Positions 55,424-64,000 of a stretch of DNA of 64,000 nucleotides are shown piece by piece. Source of the DNA: Prionace glauca (lineage: Eukaryota; Chordata; Chondrichthyes; Carcharhiniformes; Carcharhinidae); the NCBI GenBank assembly GCA_037974335.1, contig CM075760.1, positions 40,712,603-40,776,602 on the forward strand, given 5' to 3'. How positions within the stretch are numbered: position 1 is the first letter of the stretch; each line of letters opens with the position of its first letter. Under the pieces are notes generated by a model. It saw only the letters and a list, made by a program, of their open reading frames with translations, did no database searches and was not told the origin of the DNA. A program made the position numbers and the translations under genes.

Positions 55424-56933
55424 GAAGAATGGTGTCACCCACATTTTCCAGAAATTTCTAATTTCATTCCACATTACAAGGAGGGGAATGGGGAAAAATC
55501 CCTTTGCATCCTCCCCTCCTATTGCCAGGACAACTTTACTCCCAAACAGGATAACGGAGTGTGTCATGCAAATTAAAGACCAGACCAAAAACTGGAACAA
55601 AATATTGAATTTCGCATAGAATAACCAAGACTTCAGTATGAAACTAGAAGATGGAAGAGGGGCTTTCGGGGAGTTAATTCATCCACAAAGTTTACTCTCC
55701 CATGAATAATACAAGTGCATGTTTAGCTCAAATTATATAAAAATGTGTCGACAGCCAACACTCTTGGCAGCTGTGTTCAAATGCATGTCAAATAAGCCCA
55801 CGCTTTTCTGCAAAAATATCTTTGAAAATGATTTTTCTCCACTCTGTATTTTCTACTAAATGAAAAAAAATCAATATGTATGATCACGAGAACTCGAGAC
55901 AGGCTAAGACCCAACACAGAAAATTGGTGTAAGGGACTGTGTAGAATGACCTTCAAGAAAGACATCACATCCACAACCCACGAGCTCAGAATGGAAGCTT
56001 TGTTTAAACGAGTCATTTGGAAAATCTGGTCTGGATTTCAAAATTCAAGCCACTCATGGAAAGCATTATTGTGAAAGGTGATTGTAAAGCATGCTTTTTG
56101 GGGAGTGGAGTTTGGGAAATCTTATGTGACAATGGTCTGCGGGGGGGTGGGGGGTGAATTCTGAAGACACATCCACTTGAAGCTCAGAGCGGACACCACA
56201 GCCATCTCCTGTGTTTATAGGGGATTGTGTTACTGAGAACCGTTGTCGGTTAAAGATTATACTTTATCATCCAAGTTAACCTTAAAATCAGTGTAACTTT
56301 GGCTAAAGATTACAATTCCTTTTAAAAATACAGCTAACATTAATTTTAAAATCAGAAAATTCTTGTTTAAATCAGAATTGTTTGTTTAAATCTCTGAATT
56401 ACAAGTAAATCAAAATTACGTGTTTAAATCTCTTACTGCATTCACATGTACAGACTGTTCCCTTGTCAGCCCCACAGTGGGCGCCATTGTTTTTGAACTT
56501 TGCTGCTTTTCTGGGTGAACTTCAGCTCTCCATTCCTCCGGCAGCGTCACCGCTCAAACTGAGTCTTTCTCCAACCTGCGCTGCTAATCTCACAGTTACT
56601 GTTTCTGAGTGAAAACCACCTCCACTTCATTGGCGTTGGAAAAGTTTACTGCTGCATTCAATTGAACTTTTTCTTGTAATTGAGCCCGAGATTTGGACCC
56701 AGATCAGAGAGATATTTGTGTCAGTAGAAACAATAAAATTTACCCCATTATCAGCCAGATTTTAACCTACATCAGCATTTTGTATCATCAGCGCTTTGCA
56801 GCCGATTGCTCTCTTCTTTTTTGTTCTTCACATGTGACATTTCCAAGTCAGATGCTAAAGAGGAAATCTCTCTGGTACTGATTATGACAGAACTGAAAGT
56901 AACGCAGGATTGTTGTACAGCAATAAATCTACA
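55424..56933. other. 3' flank of receptor gene 2, no further gene
   Basis: ATTAAA at 55572-55577 could end the receptor mRNA. The rest is AT-rich with a (g)n run at 56140-56155. No exon, repeat family or RNA gene recognised. Confidence 0.5.
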
Positions 56934-57005
56934 TTCCCTGACCGGGAATCGAACCTGGACCGTGGTGGTAAGAGCGCCGAATCCTAACCAATGGACCACC
57001 AGTGA
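56934..57005 (-). pseudogene. tRNA-Glu-derived sequence with Lys anticodon CTT
   Basis: Minus strand. Body of tRNA-Glu: tggtccattggttaggattcggcgctc, T-arm ccagg-ttcgatt-cccgg, 3' acceptor tcaggga. The anticodon loop reads CTCTTAC, so the anticodon (56972-56970) is CTT (Lys) instead of CTC (Glu). The anticodon stem cggcg/cacca has two mismatches, the acceptor one. A pseudogene is likely. Compare the intact Glu gene at 60551. Confidence 0.75.
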
Positions 57006-57615
57006 ATGTGATCCAACCTGTTTACAATATTAATTTATCCACGAATCACCTGCTTTTTATTTTATTTCGGGTTTTTTATTCACCAAATGCAAGTTTATCC
57101 TTCAAATTGTCATGTTTATAACACACACAAGTGATTGCTTCAGCCAATGAAAGCAGCGAATCCTCTTAGCTGGAACATGAAATAGACAGTGAGCTGCTTA
57201 TGTGACACTTGCAGTTTCGAACCCCCAACAAACTCATCACTGCGGCCTCTGTGAAACTTACAGGGTAACACACTGCAGGCATTCATCACGGAGAGCAACT
57301 GACACAAGTCATTACGAAACACTGTCATGTCAATTCTCTTTCTGTTTCTGTCCCTTCCTCTCATTCAGCTCCCTCTGCCTGTCCAGCTCCCAGGGTCAAT
57401 TAGCTACTTGATATAGACACAGACAGTTGGTGAACCCGAGCTTTGCCTGGAAAGCATGGAAAACGAATATATGACACACGGCATTGAGAGGAGATGGAGT
57501 TTAAAGATGACAGTACAAAGAGACAGAGATATCCCATCTTCCTGATCCAGTTACTGATGTCGGGAATGGACACAGTGCGAATTGTCCACTGTCACACTCT
57601 CCTTCCAGCCTTGAG
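57006..57615. other. No gene seen
   Basis: Mixed sequence without recognised repeat, exon or RNA gene. Confidence 0.45.
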
Positions 57616-57619
57616 CACG

Positions 57620-58260
57620 GAGTTAAGTCTTGAAATGTTTGCAATCTTGTTAGAGTAATTCAGGGTTTTGTGGAGGCCACATTTGGAATAGTGTGTACAG
57701 TTTGGATCCCCGCATTTTAGACAGAATAAAAGCAAAATCTGAGGATGATCATTATTTCTTGCCATTCAGCTATCTAAATTTTACTATGTCATAACTTTTC
57801 TTGTTTTGCCATTAATTGCTTTCTCTTTCCCCCGTTGCCTTCTCTGTTCATTGTTACCTCTTTATTTGATGTTATTTCCTATTTTTGTCGCCTCATTCTC
57901 TTCAGAATCCCCAGATTCCCTATATATCGGGTTCCTTGGTAACACTGAGCAGTTCTCAGTTTGTGTGTGTGTAACCTTCAGTTTCATTAAGTTTTAGTCT
58001 TCCATTCTGTGTATCCATGTAAATTTCTGGCATTCAAGCTTTGTTTTTAAGGCCGAATTATTTCATGAGGAAAGGTTAGAGAGACAAAGTTATAGCCGCT
58101 GGAATTCAGAGTAAGAGTAGGCTACTTGATTGATATGTATAAAATACAAAGGGGTCTTGACAAGGCGGATGTGAAGAGGATAGTTCCTCTTCTGGGTAAA
58201 TCTGTAACTAGGTATCACTGTTTCAAAGTAGGGATTCGCCCATTTAAAATACCACTGCAC
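57620..58260 (+). mobile_element. Two short diverged CR1 fragments
   Basis: 57630-57730: gcaatcttgttagagtaatt, ttgtggaggccacatttgga, gtgtacagtttggatccc (RT C-terminus). 58050-58255: catgaggaaaggttagagag, tgtataaaatacaaaggggt, gtaactaggtatcactgttt (tail). A T-rich stretch lies between. Confidence 0.6.
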
Positions 58261-59690
58261 CACAGCCTCCTCTAATGTGTGTCTGTATTTATAAATACTC
58301 ATCTGTAGCAATGCCCTTCCTTGCTGTGTCTCTGCATCATTCACTGCTCTCAGGCCGCATTCATCTTTGTCTCTCAGTTGGATTGTCTCTGTATCATTCC
58401 GCTCAATCTCACCCCTGCCTATGTCAATGACTTTTATAGCTCTCTCAAAGTGTATCGGCGCATTGGGTGATATAGGAAGTGTACAGCTTAGGGGGTAAGG
58501 ATATACTTGCCTGCATAGCACCGTTGATCAAACGTTTAGACATGGAGAGTTAGCGAGCACTGAGCCGATGCTCTACAGAGGTCTCATTCAGCCACCTAGT
58601 CTTTGAAATTTCGTAGATATTAAGTAGAGGGACCAGACAATGACAGGGCTGATCCACTGAAGGATTCCTAAAACAGCTCCATTGCTAAACATCTCAGATA
58701 TTGCAGCATTGAATATAGGGAGCCGTTGAGCTGATGCACAGCCTGGGCCACGCTCACCTGCATAGGAACATTGCTCAGGTTTTTAACAGGAAGTATGCAC
58801 AAGGATAGGAAAACATATCTTTCAAGTTATCACCAGTTTACACTTGTATATTGCTCAGACCTACCTTACAGTCACATTCTTTGACCTGCTGCATTATTTT
58901 GATCGCTGCTTATTTCCCGGTTCTCACATTGAACTGTTTTTAGACATACATTTCTCCCCACCTGTTCTACCTTGTGTTAAGTCCCTCAACCTCATCTTCA
59001 TCACTCTCTTTGTCAGCCGGAGATATCCCCTACCGCCCCGGTGTTGTATCACTTTAATCTCAAGGTTAGTGCAGCAGGTTTGAGGAATAATTATTTCCCT
59101 GTTTCCATGGAAAGGAAACAATTAGTTATGCAATGGCGTTAATATCTCTGTGAGTACCATTTACAGGGAAATCTGGCCAAGGATAGCGAATTTAATACTT
59201 GCCTTCCGGCTAGTGAACATGTCGATTACAAGCTAATTATTGTGTAACCTTGCATTTTAGTGATTTAAAGATTTGTCTATTCTCTCATCCAGACATTATC
59301 AAATAATATTTCATTATAATTGGACACATATCTACTTTTCGCTGGATTTTCTATTCCTTGGCGCTCATTTTTTTTCCTTAGTCCGTTCAGAAATTCAGCC
59401 TAACCCTGCCTCTATATTGTGTTCTGTGTATATTTAAAATGTAGTTGCTTGTTATAATGTTTAATTCAGCACATTTCGAGCCCTAACTCACTCTGATCTA
59501 TAACACAGACTGTAAATTGCATGAGAGTCTCAAAATGACTTACTGTGCACTGATTTGAGTTATTAGCTCATTATACCAATCTCACTGTCGAATGCTGACA
59601 TTCGACTGTGTAATCGCAGACAATCCAATTTTCTGTTCCGAGCTTTAATCTGAATTTGAATGTAATTCAATGGGAGTTTGGGGCTAGCAT
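58261..59690. other. No gene seen
   Basis: No repeat family, exon or RNA gene recognised. The 143-codon minus-strand frame at 58090-58521 overlaps a LINE tail and has no domain. Confidence 0.45.
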
Positions 59691-59757
59691 TTCTTGGACA
59701 TTATCATCTCAGTATCCATCATAATTTCCCATGCCCTCCGCGCCCCTCCCCCCAACG

Positions 59758-59812
59758 TCTCCCTCCCCCCCCCCCCCCCCCCCCCTCCACCTCCACCCTC
59801 CACAAACTCCAA
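59758..59812. repeat. Poly-C / pyrimidine tract
   Basis: An almost pure run of about 23 C (59767-59786 region) inside ccctcc-rich sequence. Confidence 0.85.
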
Positions 59813-59814
59813 AC

Positions 59815-60550
59815 TCCCACCCCCGGCCGCTTCCCAACACCATTTATTAATCTCGATTCCACGTCTTCAGTTCCTCATCATTAGTTTTAATAGTGACATT
59901 TATCAATGAGTTGGAGCGATGGAGGGTGAGAGGGGGGGCTAAATACGCAGGGGTTCAGTGAGCTTTCAGAATTGGTGGAGTCACCAACTCCCACCCACTT
60001 TGACACGGTGCTACTCCATTCTGGAACAGGATTGATGATAAACTGTCAGCTAAACAGAACATTACACTCACCGTGTAATCAGTTTCTGGAGGTGAATGTA
60101 TCTGAAAGCAAAGGAAGGGAATATCATTTGCTGCAGATGATAGAATGACTGTGTGACTATATCTGTAGTGACAGTGACCTGGGATGAAGCAATGGAGACA
60201 GTAATGATGATCAATGAGATACAAATCTCAGATATCACAGCAGAACTGTGAAAAGCTCATGTTGTTCAGCAGTTTTCCCACAAGAAGCTCTCGAAGAGGC
60301 AGAGGCTGCGAATGATCTTTGAATATGGTGAGCTGCAGTGAAATGTAGTGGAATAGAATGTATTATTATTCATTTTGACAGGAGGAAGCAGCAAGGGGAA
60401 TGAAATTATAAATTGCCGGGATTGGGCCAATGGGTTTATTTTGTTTCTCCAGGTAGTTCAAACTGACACAATGATCGCTCCTGTTTTCCATCGGGAAGGA
60501 ATTTCAGCCCCTCCTAAATCTTGGGCTGATCGGCAGCAACAAAACCTGCA
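59815..60550. other. No gene seen
   Basis: Upstream flank of the tRNA cluster. Nothing recognised. Confidence 0.45.
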
Positions 60551-60622
60551 TTCCCTGACCGGGAATCGAACCCGGGCCGCGGCGGTGAGAGCGCCGAATA
60601 CTAACCACTAGACCACCAGGGA
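60551..60622 (-). tRNA. tRNA-Glu(CTC)
   Basis: Minus strand. Acceptor tccctgg pairs with tcaggga; anticodon stem cggcg/cgccg surrounds loop CTCTCAC, anticodon CTC at 60589-60587; T-arm ccggg-ttcgatt-cccgg is perfect. One base in the D-arm (tagtat for taggat) differs from the usual vertebrate Glu gene. A TTTT terminator follows within 15 bases (minus strand). Internal A and B boxes are intact, so it should be transcribed by RNA polymerase III. Confidence 0.93.
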
Positions 60623-60737
60623 AGATACGAATAGCAGCCTTAATCTGACCGGTACATTGCAGCGTTGTTCAAATTCTCCAGAACGGCTTGTCGAGGAACA
60701 AAAATTGTTTTGATAGAACAGGAATGACTCCTTCAGC

Positions 60738-61220
60738 CGACAGCAAATTACTGCAGATGCTGGAACTTAAAAAACTTAAAATGCTGGAAAATCTCAACAG
60801 GCATGACGGCTTCTCTGGAGAGAGAATGTGAGGCAATGGAATTGAGTCTAAACTGCCCTCTGAAACGGCCCAACAACATAGTTAGTTCAGTGGGAAATAG
60901 GGATGGACAACAAATACTGACATTGAAATCTATATTGTGTTAGCAGCATTTTATGAAATAATTAAACATTTTCATTTTGTTTCATTTCATGTCAGACAGG
61001 GTGACATATTCAGGGCTCTTATTATTTAAAACCTCAGCCCTTTAACCATTGAGACAGTTATGGTTCAGTCACAGAAAAGTGATCCACTGTGATCCAAAAG
61101 AAGGAATTTTAGTTGCTGCAAATCCCACCTCAAAACGGAAAATGCTGGAAGATTCATCAGTTTCAACAGTTTCTGTGGAGGGAAAGAGAGGGAATGATAC
61201 AGGTTGCTGACCTTTGACCC
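60738..61220. repeat. Repeat E, two copies
   Basis: 60738-60835: caaattactgcagatgctgg, aaaatgctggaaaatctcaa, ttctctggagagagaatgtg. 61085-61220: tttagttgctgcaaatccca, aaaatgctggaagattcatc, cagtttctgtggagggaaag. Same family as the copies at 28990 and 47235. Confidence 0.6.
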
Positions 61221-61600
61221 TAACTGGAAGAAATTGATGCTTTTATGGTTTACAAACAAGTACAGAATCAAGGAAAATAGAGAGAGAGAGGAGGAAAAAA
61301 CAAATAGTTTTTTTTATCGGATGGAAGGCTGAAGTGATTGAATTACAATGGAGATGATTGTTGTTTCCACTGACACAATCTCGCAGATCTGGGTTTAAAT
61401 CTCCTAATAAATGAGAACAAAATCTCTCGCTGAGTTCAGCGCTAAACTCACCGCTTTCCAGTGATCTGGAGGCAGTTTTCATTCACAACTGTGAAATGAA
61501 CAAGGTAGAAAGGAGAGAGTGACTGAGTTTGAGTCGTGACATTTCTGGGGGATGGGAGATCTGGAATTCACCCAGGAATGAGGTAAAGTCTAAAAAAACA
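61221..61600. other. No gene seen
   Basis: Between repeat E and the tRNA-Lys gene; holds a gagaga/aaaaaa stretch at 61275-61315. Nothing recognised. Confidence 0.45.
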
Positions 61601-61604
61601 TTAA

Positions 61605-61677
61605 CGCCCAACGTGGGGCTCGAACCCACGACCCTGAGATTAAGAGTCTCATGCTCTACCGACTAAGCTAGCCGGGC
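61605..61677 (-). tRNA. tRNA-Lys(CTT)
   Basis: Minus strand. Acceptor gcccggc pairs with gttgggc (with two G-T pairs); anticodon stem tgaga/tctca around loop CTCTTAA, anticodon CTT at 61644-61642; T-arm gtggg-ttcgagc-cccac. One difference from the vertebrate consensus in the D-arm (agcttagtcgg). Followed by a TTTTTTT terminator at 61598-61592. An intact polymerase III gene. Confidence 0.95.
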
Positions 61678-61774
61678 ACATAGCCTACAGCCCGTTCCTT
61701 AACCTGAAATGCATAGAGAAAATATGGCTTTTCCATTTGGTGTCTCAGTTTGTTCAGATTTCAGTTTACAATGA

Positions 61775-62390
61775 ATCATAAGAACATAAGAAATAGGAGC
61801 AGGAGTAGGCCATCTAGCCCCTTGAGCCTGCCCCGCCATTCAATAAGATCACGGCTGATCTGAAGTGGCTCAGTTCCACTTTCCCGCTTTCTCCCCATAA
61901 CTCTTAATCCCCTTGCCTACCAAAAACCTATCTACCCGTGTCTTAAATATATTTAGCGAGGCAGCCTCCACCACTTCAACGGGCAGAGAATTCCAGAGAT
62001 TCACCACCCTTTGAGTGAAGAAGTTCCTCCTCAACTCCGTTCTAAACTGCACCCCCCCCCCTTATTTTGAGGCTGTGCCCTCTAGTCCTGCTGAGGCAGA
62101 ATCCCCAAAGTTTCTATCCATCCCTCTCTATCATCAATTAGATCATTCACATCTTTCAATTCTGAGCTTCACCTTTCCCAAGCATTCCAAACTCCTCTCA
62201 CATCATTCACCTTCTTTTTTTTGGTTCGTAACAATTTAGCCAGGGGAGGGGGCGGGGGGAAAAACCTTCTCAAGGTTTTCATGTCACACTGTTTCCCAGT
62301 TTCAGATGTTTCAATAAGATCATCTCTGATTATTCTGAATTCCAGAGCGAACAGACTCATCCCACTGAATCTCTCCTCTCAGGAGAAACG
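61775..62390 (-). mobile_element. CR1 LINE 3' end plus an older CR1 piece
   Basis: 61775-62090 is a young 3' end (ataagaacataagaaatagg, gccccttgagcctgccccgc, cagagattcaccaccctttg), with a C-run at 62051-62060 where other copies have caat-type sequence. 62270-62390 is an older minus-strand piece (gtttcaataagatcatctct, ttccagagcgaacagactca). Confidence 0.8.
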
Positions 62391-62714
62391 CAGAAATCAG
62401 TCGCCCCACAGCGTCTGTGAAGGGAACAACATCTAAATCTTCCGGCTGGATGAACTGGCCTCGGAGCTGGAGAAGTCAGAGTTGTAACACTAACGATAAA
62501 CTCTAAAGAACATACATGTCATATACAGAACATACATGTCAGATACACACAAAGCACACATGTCAAATCTCGTCACTTCCAAGTTGCGTCTTTTAACTTT
62601 CTGCTCTCCACCTCAGACATTTCCACATTCATCAAAAACCCCCCACCTCAAACCCCATCCTGCTCCTCAATCCACCGATAATATTACTCGTACCGCAAGG
62701 AGTTCGCAGCATTT
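62391..62714. other. No gene seen
   Basis: Contains a short duplication acagaacatacatgtcata at 62523-62550. No gene recognised upstream of tRNA-Thr. Confidence 0.45.
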
Positions 62715-62787
62715 GGCTCCATAGCTCAGTGGTTAGAGCACTGGTCTTGTAAACCAGGGGTCGCGAGTTCAATTCTCGCTGGAGCCT
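62715..62787 (+). tRNA. tRNA-Thr(TGT)
   Basis: ggctcca...tggagcc acceptor (perfect), D-arm tagctcagtggttagagca, anticodon stem ctggt/accag around loop CTTGTAA with anticodon TGT at 62748-62750, T-arm gcgag-ttcaatt-ctcgc (perfect). Internal promoter boxes intact. No TTTT within 15 bases downstream, so the terminator is more distant. Confidence 0.94.
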
Positions 62788-63175
62788 CCAGGCAAAGGTT
62801 AGCTCATACATACTCTGGGTAAAAGGGAAGTCGTACTCAGAAGGGAAACAGAGTGTTCTTATGAGTGGAGGGGCAGATCAGGTGCCATTTTGGAAAGCAA
62901 AACGATATTCTTCTTTGGGAGAAGAAATCGAAAGAGCAGAACATATTTGACGAGCTGATAAATATAAATGTTGATATTAAGAATAGAGTAGATGCGTTTG
63001 TACAAGGAATGTATAAAGTTAGTGTGTTGGTGCAGCTGATAATTGGAATGAGAATTACATTTTGTTCTTATTGCTGGCAGACTGGAGTTTAAAAATAACG
63101 AGGTGTTTCTCCTGTTAAACAGGATTTTGTGGAAACCAGGTTCAATATTCTGCGCAGATGTGACAGTCACATTTA
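62788..63175. other. No gene seen
   Basis: AT-rich, no recognised feature. Confidence 0.45.
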
Positions 63176-63177
63176 AA

Positions 63178-63662
63178 AATGGATATGCTTTGCATTAGAT
63201 ACGGTAAAGAGAAGGTTCACCAGATTGCTCCCTGGGGTCAGTGAGTTGTCCTGTGATGAAATTCTCTGGAGTTTAGAAGAATAAGCGGTGATCTATTTAA
63301 ACTTACACAGTGCTGATTCGGTTTGATAGGATGGAGGCTGAGAGATTTTCTTTCTCTCTGCTGGTCGGGAATCTAACCCCCTGCGGCACAGATCACCGGC
63401 TGCTCATTTAGGGTAAGATAAGGAGAAATTACTTCACTCAAAGGGCAAGAATCTTTGATATTTTCTGTGCCTGACAGTGACGTATGCCCCATCATCGAGC
63501 ACATTTAAGGTTGGGATAAACAGGTTTCTGATCTCTTAGAGAATTCAGGGATCTGGGGAGCTGGTGGAAAAACTAAGTTGTATCCCAATATCAGCCATGA
63601 TGGTATTGAATGGTGGAAATCTCGTTGGACCGAATGGCCTGCTCCTCCTCCTATGATTCCTG
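63178..63662 (+). mobile_element. CR1 LINE 3' end, diverged
   Basis: ggtaaagagaaggttcacca, ctggagtttagaagaataag, aaattacttcactcaaaggg, cagccatgatggtattgaat, gaccgaatggcctgctcctc: plus-strand RT C-terminus and tail. Confidence 0.75.
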
Positions 63663-63789
63663 TTAGAATAAAAACAGGAAGGACTGGAATTTCTCAGCAG
63701 GGCTTGAAACAGATGTGGAGTTAAGTTTCCGAGTTCAATATGATTCTTTTCAAACGAGTAACTGAGTGTGAATTATAACAAGTAGCACA

Positions 63790-64000
63790 ACATCGAGACT
63801 GCAAACACTTCCAGTATCACTAGTTTCGGTCTTTTTGAGCTCACACTACTATCAGATATTTCAGATGGTGAATAACCATATAAGTCTGCACCTAGAAACC
63901 CATTAAATTCTGTTGGGGACTGAACGAGATGCGAATAAATGCTCGGTGTCAAAATCGAACTTTCCCCTCAGTGCACTTTATTTCATAGAAAACATTTGAG
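63790..64000 (-). repeat. Repeat F, third copy
   Basis: Minus-strand copy of the repeat at 39097-39310: catctgaaatatctgatag-, gggtttctaggtgcagact- and ggtaaaatcgaac-like words in inverted order. It runs to the end of the window, so its full length is unknown. Confidence 0.6.

Noticed and set aside
58090-58521. 143-codon minus-strand frame
   Set aside because: Partly antisense to a CR1 fragment, no domain, no splice context.

Overview
The window looks like nuclear DNA from a cartilaginous fish, most likely a shark. It has dense CR1-clade LINEs with (TTATGTTC)n- or (TTCTATG)n-like 3' ends, tRNA-headed SINEs of the type common in elasmobranchs, two intron-split GPR139-like receptor genes, and a T-cell receptor V segment with a 23-spacer recombination signal. 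No prokaryotic feature is present, and the species cannot be read from the sequence.

Layout. 1-5390 is nearly all microsatellite, AC/AG-type to about 3600 and GT/GA-type after it, with one LINE 3' end embedded. 5390-23000 is a tandemly amplified intergenic array built from a few blocks (called A, B and C below), SINE tails, twin exon-like cassettes and an 86-bp tandem repeat. 23600-24850 is a 30-bp minisatellite and 25550-27000 a G-run/A-run minisatellite. From 27 kb on the DNA is ordinary, repeat-rich and genic.

Genes. Receptor gene 1 is on the minus strand: exon 1 at 33202-33271, exon 2 at 28058-28968, about 326 aa. Receptor gene 2 is on the plus strand: exon 1 at 43764-43902, exon 2 at 54522-55423, about 346 aa, with a 10.6-kb intron filled with LINE and SINE debris. 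Both introns interrupt the same place in TM1 in phase 1, so the two genes share one architecture. Between them, on the minus strand at 40516-41123, lies a TCR alpha/delta-type V segment with leader exon, V exon and a 23-RSS. It has lost two framework residues (Cys23 and Trp41).

RNA genes. Three tRNA genes look intact: Glu-CTC, Lys-CTT and Thr-TGT, all between 60.5 and 62.8 kb. Three are tRNA-like and degraded: Gln-like, Asn-like with an ATG anticodon, and Glu-like with a CTT anticodon.

Mobile elements. A nearly full-length CR1 at 34580-38648 has an intact 954-aa endonuclease/reverse transcriptase ORF and an ORF1 broken by a frameshift. It sits inside an older, oppositely oriented CR1. Many more truncated CR1 copies and SINEs fill 27-64 kb. 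Boundaries of repeats are by eye and usually good to within 10-30 bases.
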